NCBI GenBank assembly: GCA_025359985.1
Contig: JANYDB010000039.1
Span: 1-64,000 of the forward strand
DNA from: Burkholderiales bacterium
GTDB lineage: Bacteria > Pseudomonadota > Gammaproteobacteria > Burkholderiales > Usitatibacteraceae
Length of the DNA: 64,000 bases
Direction of reading: 5' to 3'
Every line of letters begins with the position of its first letter. Position 1 is the stretch's first letter. Below, in pieces: positions 53,933 through 64,000 of this stretch. Under the pieces are notes generated by a model. That model saw only the letters and a program-made list of their open reading frames with translations, ran no database searches and was not told where the DNA came from. The position numbers and the translations under genes were made by a program.

Positions 53933-55120
53933 ATGAGAACTTGGGCATTACCTGAACATATTGAAGATATGTTGCCGCATGATGCGAAAAAGCTTGAGCA
54001 TATTCGCCGACTGGCGCTGGATATGTTTGCCCGGCATGGCTACGAGCTGGTAGTACCGCCGCTCATGGAATATGTAGATTCATTATTAAGCGGCACCGGT
54101 CATGATATGGATTTGGCGACCTTCAAGCTGGTTGACCAGCTATCCGGCCGCACGATGGGGATTCGCGCCGATACGACGCCTCAGGTGGCGCGCATTGATG
54201 CGCATGTGCTGAACCGGCAGGGTGTATCCCGCCTTTGCTACGCTGGGAGTGTGCTTCATACCTTGCCCTTTGGCTTGGGCAAGAGCCGCCAACCTTTCCA
54301 GGCGGGTGCTGAACTGTATGGCCACGCGGGCCTCGAAGCCGATATTGAAATTCAGCAATTAATGATCGATGCGCTGGCCGCAGTAGGCGTAAAAGCGGTG
54401 CAGCTTGATATAGGCCACCCAGCCATTTTTCGTGCGCTGATTGATCTGGCCAAGATTTCTCAAGCGGTTGCAGATGATATTTTTAAGGCCACTGAGGCCA
54501 AGGATACGCCCAGTCTCAAAACTGGGATGGCCAAGCTTAATTTGCCGAGCCAATTGGTCGAAGCGTTCCTCAATCTGCCAACACTTTATGGCGACGCTAG
54601 CGTGCTGGAACGCGCCACCGCTGCACTACCGCAGGATGAGCGCATCACCAGCGCGCTTGCACAACTGCGCACTATCGCCCAACATTTTTCCGCGCAAGGC
54701 ATTGCCGTCAGTATCGATTTGGGTGAATTGGGCGGATTTAATTACGAGAGCGGTATTGTTTTTGCAGCTTTTGCCAAAGGCGCATCAGATGCGGTAGCGC
54801 GTGGTGGTCGTTATGATCAGGTTGGCAAGGCGTTCGGTCGTGCAAGAGCGGCAACTGGTTTCTCCATGGATTTAAAATCATTGCTGCCGCTGATTGCGGA
54901 TCAGGTTACGTCTGGCGCGATACTGGCTCCGCTGACAATTGACCAGGCTGCACAAACAATCATTAACCAATTGCGTGCTGGCGGTGAAGCCGTGATTGCG
55001 CACTTACCCGGACATGATGCGCATACGCATGAGCTTGGTTGTGACCGTCAACTTATATACAAAGAAGGTCGCTGGACAGTCATTCCATTCGATAATCCCG
55101 GCAATTCCAGCAATCGGTAA
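53933..55120 (+). CDS. hisZ: ATP phosphoribosyltransferase regulatory subunit
   Basis: A 395-residue HisRS-like protein without tRNA-charging role, starting MRTWALPEHIEDMLP. It has the class II core (GIRADTTPQVARIDAH and GGRYDQVGKAFGRARAATGFSMDL) but lacks a C-terminal anticodon-binding domain. HisZ works with the short form of HisG as the first enzyme of histidine synthesis. The ORF track uses GTG 53924; ATG 53933 is the better match to family N-termini, but no clear Shine-Dalgarno decides. It is followed by purA, as in other betaproteobacteria. Confidence 0.93.
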   Translation: MRTWALPEHIEDMLPHDAKKLEHIRRLALDMFARHGYELVVPPLMEYVDSLLSGTGHDMDLATFKLVDQLSGRTMGIRADTTPQVARIDAHVLNRQGVSRLCYAGSVLHTLPFGLGKSRQPFQAGAELYGHAGLEADIEIQQLMIDALAAVGVKAVQLDIGHPAIFRALIDLAKISQAVADDIFKATEAKDTPSLKTGMAKLNLPSQLVEAFLNLPTLYGDASVLERATAALPQDERITSALAQLRTIAQHFSAQGIAVSIDLGELGGFNYESGIVFAAFAKGASDAVARGGRYDQVGKAFGRARAATGFSMDLKSLLPLIADQVTSGAILAPLTIDQAAQTIINQLRAGGEAVIAHLPGHDAHTHELGCDRQLIYKEGRWTVIPFDNPGNSSNR

Positions 55121-55215
55121 ACGGATAATTCGTGTGTTCACCCTTATTTCCGCGGCACTTTCCACGCCTTTCCCATGCGCTGTCCACGCGTTTTGGTTAC
55201 ACACTCATTTAATAG

Positions 55216-56529
<1,314 letters not shown>

Positions 56530-56580
56530 TCCTGGATTAGCGCTTTGACTCACAAGCTGGACCAGCGCGCGGGATAACAC

Positions 56581-57543
56581 ATGATTGTCGTGGACTCATC
56601 ATCGCATTCAAAATGGCTGCGCTATGCGGTGCTAAGTCTATCCGTGCTGATGGTATCAAGTGCGGCAATCATGATTCGCTACGCACAAGCGGAGAATGTT
56701 TCTTCCCTGGCCATTGCAGCCTGGCGTCTCGGTATCGCTGCCGTGGTGCTGGTGGTCGTGGTGGCGGTGAAATCCGATGCGCGTGCGGAGCTCGCAAAAA
56801 TTAGCAAACAGGATTATCTGCTTGCCGCTGCCTCAGGCGTTTTTCTGGCAGCACATTTCGCTTCCTGGATTTCATCGTTAAGCTATACCTCGGTTGCCAG
56901 CAGCACCGCGCTGGTGACCACCAATCCGATCTGGATTGCGCTTGTTTCGTGGCTGGTGTTTCATGAAAAGCTGGGCAGATGGTTAGTCATCGGCATCATC
57001 GCCGCCATTCTGGGCAGCGCATTAATTTTCGCTTCTGATGCGCGTTTGACGGTGAGCGGCAGCGATACTAATCCATTGCTGGGCAATATGCTGGCACTCA
57101 TAGGCTCATTCGCAGTCTGCGGCTATTTATTAATCGGTCGGCGTCTTCGAAAAACGATGGCGCTGTTGCCGTACATCCTGCTCACCTATGGCAGCGCTGC
57201 GTTGGCTTTGTTGATGGCTGCTTTAGCAACCAACCAACCGTTGGCAGGCTATTCAGGCCTTGCCTGGCTGTGCCTGCTGGGGCTGGGCTTAGGGCCACAG
57301 CTCATCGGGCACAGTGGCATTAACTGGGCGCTTAAACATATCCCGGCTACTTTTATTGCCATCGTTATTTTGGGCGAGCCTATCGGCTCCTCGCTGCTCG
57401 CATGGTGGATATTTGGCGAAAAATTTGCCCTTCTTCAGTTGCTGGGGTTTACGGTATTGTTGTCGGGGATTTATTTCGCATCCCGCGACGTCGGTGCGTC
57501 TGCTCGCCCCTCCGCTCGCTCTACTATTAGCTCGGCAAAATGA
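56581..57543 (+). CDS. EamA/DMT-family transporter
   Basis: A 320-residue inner-membrane protein with about ten helices in two EamA repeats; SSLSYTSVASSTALVTTNPIW in the first half and GHSGINWALKHIPATFIAIVILGEPIGS in the second are characteristic. The substrate is unknown. GGGA before ATG 56581 is the ribosome binding site. It follows purA with a 51-bp gap. Confidence 0.87.
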   Translation: MIVVDSSSHSKWLRYAVLSLSVLMVSSAAIMIRYAQAENVSSLAIAAWRLGIAAVVLVVVVAVKSDARAELAKISKQDYLLAAASGVFLAAHFASWISSLSYTSVASSTALVTTNPIWIALVSWLVFHEKLGRWLVIGIIAAILGSALIFASDARLTVSGSDTNPLLGNMLALIGSFAVCGYLLIGRRLRKTMALLPYILLTYGSAALALLMAALATNQPLAGYSGLAWLCLLGLGLGPQLIGHSGINWALKHIPATFIAIVILGEPIGSSLLAWWIFGEKFALLQLLGFTVLLSGIYFASRDVGASARPSARSTISSAK

Positions 57544-57625
57544 AAGTATCACGGGCTCGCTTATAATCTTAAGCTTGAATATATGCTTAACCGAGCACAT
57601 TCCATTCCCTTTTTAGTGACCTTCC

Positions 57626-60600
57626 GTGACCACAGCCGTTTCTGCTATTTCCATTGAACACGATACCCAGGAACGTAATGCCGCTCTGGCGCGTTTAGCG
57701 TCCTCCACGCTGCCAAAAGTCGTTTTTATCACCCATGCGCTGGGTGGTGGCACTGAGCGTCATATTCAGGATCTGGCGCTGATGTTAGCCGATACCCATG
57801 AGGTATTGATTCTGAAACCGGCTGGCCCGGACGTGCTCTCATTGCAATGGGCTAGGCAAAGTGAAAAATTGACCGCTTATTTTTCCGGCACTGCAGAGTA
57901 TCCGCAACTGGTCGAGTTTTTAAGATCGTTGGCGATTTCGCGGGTTCATTTGCATCATGTAGATGGCTTGCCGAAAGTCATTCTAGATTTGGCCGCAGCA
58001 CTGGATGCAGCGCTCGACATTACCCTGCACGATCATTTCCCGATAACGCCACAATACTACCTGGATGAAGGTGGTGTGGTGCCGACGCGCAGGATTGTTC
58101 ATGCGTGGAATTTGTCAAACGATGAGTGGCGCGGCCAGATGCATCAGCTTCTCAAAGCCGCTGCGCGGGTTATTTGTCCATCGCGCTATATCCAAGAGCG
58201 TATCGCGGAATATTTCCCCGATATTAAAACCTCGGTGTGGCCGCATCCGCAAGCGTTCATCCAACATAGTGGCAGTGCAGTACCTACAGTTAAGGTTATC
58301 GTGCTTGGCCGTCTGACGCCCAGTAAGGGCCTCGGGATCATTGAAGCTTGTGCGCTTGATGCCAAAACGCGTAATCTGGCGTTGGAGTTCGTGGTGTTGG
58401 GGCCAACGGTCGTGCCATTGTCCTGTTTCCCAGCATTACCGATTACCGTACACGGCAGTTATGAAGAGCATGATTTGCCTGAACTTGTCGCGCTTGAGCG
58501 CGCCGATGCGTTTATATTTCCTTCGCAAATTCCGGAGAGTTTTTCATACACCCTGAGCATTGCGCTGGCCTCAGGGTTGCCGATTATTGCTTCTAGACTA
58601 GGCGCATTTATCGAACGGCTTGAAACGGTACCGCAAGCCAAAATGCTGGATTGGAATAGTGCCGCGAACATCTGGAATGACGCGCTGCTCACTGCCGCTA
58701 ATGCGCCGCCCATCCCTAAAAATAATGTAACTGCTCAAACTATTTCACGCGCCCAATATTTTGCACAATATACGGCGGTGAGCGTTGCCACCCATGCCAC
58801 TAATGCTGCCACTACGACCGCCGCTACAAACGCGTCTACAACAAACACCCCTCGATCAGTCACATTGAAAGTGGCATTTTTTTATCCGCCTAAAAAAATA
58901 TCGACAGACACAATATATTCAATGCCGGATTTATATAACCTCGGTGTGGTCTGCGGGCAGGCTGAAGCCCGGCATGAGTTAGTACGCCGCATTGATGAAG
59001 CCGAGCATGAAATCGTGTCCGCCAGAGAATCCGCCGAAGCCGCCCATATCGCCTTACGTGAACGCGATCAGGATGTTGATGATCTCAATTTAGCGCTACA
59101 ACAAACCCAGGCGGATTATGGTGTCCTACAACGCCACCAGGAAGAATTGGCTGCGGCTCTTGATGAAACCCGCGTGACGCTGGAGGGTGAGCGTGATGTC
59201 GCCAGAGCCGCTTATCATGAAATCGACGGTAGTCGATTCTGGCGCATGACAGCCCCATTGAGAACGGTTGCGCACTTTATTAAATCATGGGTATACCGCG
59301 CAAAAGATGCCCGGCTTAGCACCCGGCAATTACCCCACCGGCTCGCGGTCGCTTCACAAATATTGAAAGAGGAAGGGGCTGTTGCGCTAGGCAAACGCGT
59401 TCATGAAAAGCTCACACGTCGTATGGAAACCCCGCGCGAAACCAAGCCGATTTATGAACTGGAAGCAGGCATTACGCCGCTCGTAGTCCCGCATCATGCC
59501 GCGCCGCGTTTCACCATCATCATTCCTGTCTATGCACAGCACGTCATGACGTTTACCTGCCTTAAAAGTATTGCGGCAACCTGTGCGGACCTTGCTATTG
59601 AAGTCATCGTTATCGATGATTGTTCACCCGAACTGGCGTCCGAGGCATTGGCCGCCGTAACCGGCATTACCATTGTGCGGAATACGGTCAACCTGGGCTT
59701 TTTGCGCAACTGCAATAAAGCCGCACAACTTGCACGCGGCGAGTATTTGGTAATCCTGAATAACGACACCATTGTGACCAAAGGTTGGCTAGCGGAAATG
59801 GCGGCGGTGTTTGATGGGCAAGCCGATGCTGGCATGGTGGGTTGTAAATTAATTTATCCGGATGGCACTTTACAGGAGGCGGGGGGCATTATTTGGCGCG
59901 ATGGCTCAGCCTGGAATTATGGTCGCAATGATAAAGCCGACAAACCCGAATACAATTATTTACGCGAAGTTGATTATTGCTCCGGCGCGTGTTTGCTGAT
60001 TCGCCGTGATTTCTGGAATGAGCTGGGCGGCTTTGATGAAGCCTATGCACCGGCTTATTATGAAGATGGTGACTTGGCGTTTCGGGTACGCGCAGGTGGC
60101 AAACGGGTGTTTTACCAGCCGCGTGCGGTGGTGGTACATTTTGAAGGCAAGAGCTCGGGCACTGATTTAACGCAAGGCATCAAAAAGCATCAGGTTATCA
60201 ACCAGGGAACATTTGTGAACCGCTGGTGCAACGTGCTTGCCAAGCATCGTATCAATGGCCTGTCACCGCAATTGGAGCGTGATCGTTACAGCAAGCGCCG
60301 GGTGCTGGTGCTTGATGCCTGCATGCTTACCCCTGATCAGGATGCAGGCTCGTTACGCATGTTTGAGATGCTTAAAATTATGGCGGGCATGGGCTGCAAA
60401 GTCACGTTTGTGGCGGATAACCTGGAATATCGATCTCCTTATACGCAGCAGATTCAGTCGCTTGGAGTGGAGGTGCTATGGCATCCGTTTTATGCATCCG
60501 TGAGCGCGTTGCTGGAGCGCACCGCCGCGCAATACGATGTGGTCATGCTATCGCGGGCTACGGTGGCGGTAAAGTATGTTGACCTGGTTAAACGCGTCGC

Positions 60601-61408
60601 GCCGCGTGCCAAGCTGGTATTTGATACGGTTGATCTGCATTTTCTGCGTCAGCAGCGGCTAGCGGATTTAAACCCTGAAAACCCTGATCCTGCATTGCTT
60701 GCCGCCGCCGAGGCCATGAAAAAACAGGAGCTGGACATCATGTCGAAAGCAGATGTCACGCTCGTCGTCAGCTCAGTGGAGCAAGCGCTGTTGGACACAT
60801 TAGCGCCGCAGGTGCGCGTCAATATTGTGTCCACCATTCATGACGCCACGCCCGGCCCAAAATCATTTGCTGAGCGGAGCGGTATTTTGTTTATTGGTGG
60901 TTTCCGTCATCCGCCCAACCTGGATGCCGTGATCTGGTATTGCGAATATGTATTGCCAATTATTCGGCAAAAAGCACCAGGACTTATCACCACGTTGATT
61001 GGCAGCAACGCACCGCCTTTACTGCAAAAATTTGCCGCGCCGGATTTTGTGATTGCCGGTTTTGTGCCCGATGTTTCGCCCTATTACCAAAGTGCACGCC
61101 TTTCTATTTCACCGTTGCGCTATGGGGCCGGTGTCAAAGGTAAGATCAATATTTCGATGCAATACGGGGTGCCGGTGGTGGCGACGACGGTTTCCGTTGA
61201 AGGCATGTTTTTGCATGATGGTATTGAAGCCCTGGTGGCAGATACGCCAGAAGCGTTTGCGGATGCGGTCATACGTGGCCACACCGATGAGACGCTTTGG
61301 AATGCGCTGTCTAAAGCGTCGCTACTCAATCTCGAAACCTATTTTTCAAGCCGTCGTGCCCGTGAATCATTGGCCGGCGTGCTTGATTTGGATCTGGTTC
61401 AGGTTTAG
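57626..61408 (+). CDS. Three-domain glycosyltransferase (GT4-like, GT2, GT4)
   Basis: A 1260-residue cytoplasmic protein. The first ~375 residues form a GT4-like domain ([20 protein letters not shown] at the start). A Thr/Ala/Asn-rich insert (about 388-410) and a coiled coil (about 450-530) lead to a GT2 domain (about 625-850) with [19 protein letters not shown] and the metal site LNNDT. The C-terminal ~350 residues are another GT4-like domain ([35 protein letters not shown]). Such multi-domain enzymes often build repeating surface polysaccharides. The start is GTG. It is convergent, 22 bp from a GT9 gene. Confidence 0.88.
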   Translation: MTTAVSAISIEHDTQERNAALARLASSTLPKVVFITHALGGGTERHIQDLALMLADTHEVLILKPAGPDVLSLQWARQSEKLTAYFSGTAEYPQLVEFLRSLAISRVHLHHVDGLPKVILDLAAALDAALDITLHDHFPITPQYYLDEGGVVPTRRIVHAWNLSNDEWRGQMHQLLKAAARVICPSRYIQERIAEYFPDIKTSVWPHPQAFIQHSGSAVPTVKVIVLGRLTPSKGLGIIEACALDAKTRNLALEFVVLGPTVVPLSCFPALPITVHGSYEEHDLPELVALERADAFIFPSQIPESFSYTLSIALASGLPIIASRLGAFIERLETVPQAKMLDWNSAANIWNDALLTAANAPPIPKNNVTAQTISRAQYFAQYTAVSVATHATNAATTTAATNASTTNTPRSVTLKVAFFYPPKKISTDTIYSMPDLYNLGVVCGQAEARHELVRRIDEAEHEIVSARESAEAAHIALRERDQDVDDLNLALQQTQADYGVLQRHQEELAAALDETRVTLEGERDVARAAYHEIDGSRFWRMTAPLRTVAHFIKSWVYRAKDARLSTRQLPHRLAVASQILKEEGAVALGKRVHEKLTRRMETPRETKPIYELEAGITPLVVPHHAAPRFTIIIPVYAQHVMTFTCLKSIAATCADLAIEVIVIDDCSPELASEALAAVTGITIVRNTVNLGFLRNCNKAAQLARGEYLVILNNDTIVTKGWLAEMAAVFDGQADAGMVGCKLIYPDGTLQEAGGIIWRDGSAWNYGRNDKADKPEYNYLREVDYCSGACLLIRRDFWNELGGFDEAYAPAYYEDGDLAFRVRAGGKRVFYQPRAVVVHFEGKSSGTDLTQGIKKHQVINQGTFVNRWCNVLAKHRINGLSPQLERDRYSKRRVLVLDACMLTPDQDAGSLRMFEMLKIMAGMGCKVTFVADNLEYRSPYTQQIQSLGVEVLWHPFYASVSALLERTAAQYDVVMLSRATVAVKYVDLVKRVAPRAKLVFDTVDLHFLRQQRLADLNPENPDPALLAAAEAMKKQELDIMSKADVTLVVSSVEQALLDTLAPQVRVNIVSTIHDATPGPKSFAERSGILFIGGFRHPPNLDAVIWYCEYVLPIIRQKAPGLITTLIGSNAPPLLQKFAAPDFVIAGFVPDVSPYYQSARLSISPLRYGAGVKGKINISMQYGVPVVATTVSVEGMFLHDGIEALVADTPEAFADAVIRGHTDETLWNALSKASLLNLETYFSSRRARESLAGVLDLDLVQV

Positions 61409-61430
61409 ATTTAAATTTAAGTCGATATAT

Positions 61431-62528
61431 TTATAACCTGATCCCCGGCGGTGCCATACCCAAAAACCGCGAAGTTACGCCAGACAAGGCGTCCGCTACC
61501 CGTTCCCAAACCATATCAACGGTGATATCGGCCATCGGTACCGTTGCATCCGCAGTGATGCCTGCCAGCGGATGATCGACTACATACAGCGCTGGATGTT
61601 GCAGCGGCTTGTAGAGCGCGCTGGGCAGAGTAGGGTGGTACATCGCCACCATCGGTTTGCCAAGCGCGCCAAATAAGTGCGTTGGTCCGGTATCAACACC
61701 GATGTACAAATCAAGTTCATGCATGATCGCGGCGGTCTCGCGCAGCGATAACTCACCTGCGTAAACGGTAGTGTTGTCCGGCAATAAATTTTTGAAAATA
61801 GCAGTGCGTTCACGATCATCCGGCCCGCCGAATAAACAAAAATGCGCGTGCGGATATGATTTGATAACCCGCACGCCCAGTGCAATAAATTGCTCAATCG
61901 GCCAATCCCGATACGCCTTGGTGGGAAAGCTGGCGACTTGCAGACCGATGACGGGTTTTGAATTCATGCCAAGGTCACGCGCCAGCCGTGCCTTGGCTGC
62001 TTGCAGCTCGCGGCCCGTAGCAACATAATCCAGACCGTAATCATTAGCCACAATACCGACAGAAAGTGGTAGTGCGAACTGCATCGCCACGCCGTGCAGG
62101 CTATACAGCGTGGGCTCGATCGCCATGTGATGAAGCAATTTATTTAGCGCCTCATTTTTTTGCGCATAGCCCACCACCCGATCTGCTTTACGCAATGCAT
62201 ATTGATGTAGTGCTTCATCATGGCCCCAGACAAAAGCCCAATCGTAGCGCTCGCCCGTGAAGCTTCCGATCAAGTTGCCCAGCCGCCCGCGATACAGCGC
62301 AGACCGCTTGTCAATTTCGCCTACTTTGGTTAGATAAGGCAAATGATTCAGCACCTCAACACGTTTGACGTGGCCGAGGCACGTAATCGCCGCGTTCGGA
62401 AAATGCCGGGCGATGGCACGAATCGCAGGCGTGTTCAGCAGCGTATCGCCGATGCGCGTTACATTGATAATCAGAATCCGTTTGACGGCCAGCGCTTCTG
62501 CACTACCGATCAAAGGCGCGGTTTTCAT
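61431..62528 (-). CDS. Glycosyltransferase family 9, heptosyltransferase-like
   Basis: A 365-residue GT-B fold protein starting RILIINVTRIGDTLLNTPAIRAI, the GT9 N-terminal signature, with the C-terminal donor region VDTGPTHLFGALGKPMVAMY. GT9 enzymes transfer heptose from ADP-heptose in LPS core synthesis, but some act in other glycans, so substrate is inferred. It overlaps the GT4 gene by 4 bp. Confidence 0.9.
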   Translation of the reverse strand: MKTAPLIGSAEALAVKRILIINVTRIGDTLLNTPAIRAIARHFPNAAITCLGHVKRVEVLNHLPYLTKVGEIDKRSALYRGRLGNLIGSFTGERYDWAFVWGHDEALHQYALRKADRVVGYAQKNEALNKLLHHMAIEPTLYSLHGVAMQFALPLSVGIVANDYGLDYVATGRELQAAKARLARDLGMNSKPVIGLQVASFPTKAYRDWPIEQFIALGVRVIKSYPHAHFCLFGGPDDRERTAIFKNLLPDNTTVYAGELSLRETAAIMHELDLYIGVDTGPTHLFGALGKPMVAMYHPTLPSALYKPLQHPALYVVDHPLAGITADATVPMADITVDMVWERVADALSGVTSRFLGMAPPGIRL

Positions 62529-63694
62529 CGCACTGCTTTCATCGCGTTACTGTTATTTTTGCTGGCTTCCGCAAAAATACTTTCCATTTTATCGAGCATC
62601 ACATCAATGCCGAAGTGCTGTTGAGCATAGGTATAACTGGCCGCTCCCATTTGCGTGCGCAAAGCATCGTTATGCATGAGCTTGGCGAGCGCTTCGGCCA
62701 ATGCCTCTGGATTACGTGGGGCGATCATGTAACCGGTTACGCCTTCCTGCACCGCTTCGTTGATCGCCCCGACTGTGGTGGAGACCACGGCCAGTCCGCA
62801 CGCCATACCCTGCATGATGCCTTGTGGCACCCCTTCCGCACCATACGAGGGCAGGGTGAGTAGATCCAGCGCAGACAACCATTCCGGCACATTTTCTTGA
62901 TTGCCAACCATGTGCACTACGCTTTGCAAATTCAGCTCTTGAATACGAACGTGAAGGCGTTCACGCTCCGGCCCATCGCCGATGATAACGAGGCGCCAGG
63001 TTTGCAAGTCCGGAAATCGTTCGCGCAATAAAACTATCGCATCCAGTAAATCGCGATGACCTTTCCAGTCGCGCAGCGTTGCCAGCACGCCGAGCGTAGG
63101 CGCATTTTCTAATCCCAGTTTGGCGCGCATAGCGGATTTATCGATTGGTTTGTAGCGTGTCAGATCGATCCCGGTTCGCACGGAAGTCATGCTCGCCAAC
63201 GCGTAACCGTTGTCACGATGCAGCTGCTGGCGTAGCGCTTCGCCGGCGGTCACGATATGCGCAGTCGCTTTGGTGTAAAGCCAGCGTGTCGAAAAATGAT
63301 TATTGATCGGGGTTGAGACATGCCGTGTGCGCACCATGGGCGGCGTATTGGATGCACTCGCTAAGGTCGCTAAAGCCACTGCGGCCAACCAGCTATCGGT
63401 AGAACTGTGAGTATTAATAACATCATATTCGCGGCCATGCCGCGCCAGCCACGAACGCAGGCGGAACAGCGGGCCCAAGCGTTTTTTTTCAATATCGATG
63501 GCGGTGGTTGGGATTCCCATGCGTTGGGCCGCCGGTAAAATTTCAGCGCTGGCCGGGGTCAGCAGCATCACCTGATGGCCGCGATCCAGCATGCCGCGTG
63601 CTTCGGTCAGAATCCGAATTTCCTGGCCGCCCCAGCCAGTGGAATTTTCGGTATGCAGTATGGAAAACGGGCGTGAGTTATTTTTGTTGGGCAT
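62525..63694 (-). CDS. Glycosyltransferase family 4 protein
   Basis: A 389-residue GT-B enzyme with the N-terminal HTENSTGWGGQEIRILTEA and the C-terminal nucleotide-sugar site LPSYGAEGVPQGIMQGMACG containing the EX7E-like pair. It probably adds one sugar to a surface glycan or lipid acceptor. It lies between the asparagine synthetase-like gene (4 bp upstream) and the GT9 gene (4-bp overlap), so these three are one operon. Confidence 0.88.
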   Translation of the reverse strand: MPNKNNSRPFSILHTENSTGWGGQEIRILTEARGMLDRGHQVMLLTPASAEILPAAQRMGIPTTAIDIEKKRLGPLFRLRSWLARHGREYDVINTHSSTDSWLAAVALATLASASNTPPMVRTRHVSTPINNHFSTRWLYTKATAHIVTAGEALRQQLHRDNGYALASMTSVRTGIDLTRYKPIDKSAMRAKLGLENAPTLGVLATLRDWKGHRDLLDAIVLLRERFPDLQTWRLVIIGDGPERERLHVRIQELNLQSVVHMVGNQENVPEWLSALDLLTLPSYGAEGVPQGIMQGMACGLAVVSTTVGAINEAVQEGVTGYMIAPRNPEALAEALAKLMHNDALRTQMGAASYTYAQQHFGIDVMLDKMESIFAEASKNNSNAMKAVR

Positions 63695-63698
63695 ATTT

Positions 63699-64000
63699 TT
63701 ATAATTTGAAATCAGGCTGATGTCGCTTGAACCAAAGCTCCAGCACCGTCAACGCCCACAGGCGACCAGCGTGGTTGCTGCGGCCTCGCCGGTGCTTTGC
63801 TAACAGATTTGGTAACGCACCATCGCGGAATAAACCGCGCTTTTGCAGGCCATTGATACCGAGAGAAGATTCCATATGTTGCTTGAGCCCGCCTTCCAAC
63901 CACGGCGATAGCGGCATTACAAAGCCTTGCTTGCCACGGTGAACAATAGAATCGGGCAAATATTTTTCCGCTAATTTCTTTAATAAATATTTGGTGGTCT
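63699..64000 (-). CDS. Asparagine synthetase (glutamine-hydrolysing), C-terminal part, cut by the window end
   Basis: The last 100 residues are visible. TKYLLKKLAEKYLPDSIVHR and GKQGFVMPLSPWL are the conserved end of the asparagine synthase domain of AsnB-type enzymes. In polysaccharide loci such enzymes often amidate glycan precursors. Gene start and amidotransferase domain lie outside the window. The usual GKQGFGVP reads GKQGFVMP here. Confidence 0.88.
   Translation of the reverse strand, partial: TTKYLLKKLAEKYLPDSIVHRGKQGFVMPLSPWLEGGLKQHMESSLGINGLQKRGLFRDGALPNLLAKHRRGRSNHAGRLWALTVLELWFKRHQPDFKL

Noticed and set aside
61409-61430. Possible terminator between convergent glycosyltransferase genes
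   Set aside because: The 22-bp gap is AT-rich but has no stable hairpin.

Overview
The window looks like a chromosomal segment of a betaproteobacterium, most likely Burkholderiales and perhaps Oxalobacteraceae-like, with roughly balanced GC. This rests on gene order and family content: hisS-yfgM-bamB-der-hfq-hflX-hflK-hflC-hisZ-purA is the classical betaproteobacterial arrangement. DUF3422, DUF1178, DUF3617, a very large NAD-type glutamate dehydrogenase and CHASE2/FecR proteins fit the same group. The genus is inference; I could not search a database. I saw no rRNA, tRNA, CRISPR array, insertion sequence or prophage.

Layout. 1-9 kb: an envelope-sensing block with an OmpR-type response regulator, a secreted LysM-FecR protein and a CHASE2-PAS histidine kinase. 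They are followed by a metallo-beta-lactamase-fold hydrolase and a second CHASE2 protein, this one carrying an adenylate cyclase domain. 9-16.5 kb: a Tat-exported PhoX-like phosphatase divergent from an AsmA-family protein, then an esterase-like lipoprotein. This stretch also holds a DoxX-like remnant, an unknown membrane-anchored protein, and a secreted-protein gene whose frame is broken by an exact 10-bp tandem duplication. 16.5-22.8 kb: oligopeptidase A, a single-chain carboxyltransferase-fold protein (malonate decarboxylase beta+gamma-like) next to a malonyl-CoA synthetase-like ligase, and a DUF1178 protein. 22.8-31 kb: a minus-strand run of NAD-glutamate dehydrogenase, DsbB, DUF3429, a hotdog thioesterase and an MFS transporter, with a GNAT acetyltransferase upstream.

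31.4-42.4 kb is the most unusual region. An ECF sigma factor is followed 9 bp later by a transmembrane Ser/Thr kinase with TPR repeats. After a very long hairpin come seven consecutive genes for exported proteins. One has four copies of a ~45-residue module, one is a 717-residue protein with 20 cysteines, one is CARDB-like, one is unknown, one is DUF3617, one is CsgG-family, and the last is unknown and overlaps csgG. The array closes with a rho-independent terminator. This is my best candidate for an undescribed envelope or secretion system.

42.7-57.5 kb is housekeeping: DUF3422, hisS, yfgM, bamB, der, hfq, hflX, hflK, hflC, hisZ, purA and an EamA exporter. 57.6-64 kb is the edge of a polysaccharide locus: a 1260-residue protein with three glycosyltransferase domains, a GT9 heptosyltransferase-like protein, a GT4 protein and the C-terminus of an asparagine synthetase cut by the window end.

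A recurring trait is short low-complexity inserts (Asn/Thr/Ser/Gly/Asp-rich) inside otherwise conserved enzymes, together with short tandem repeats between genes. Start codons were adjusted from the ORF track where a Shine-Dalgarno sequence, signal peptide or family N-terminus favoured an internal start.
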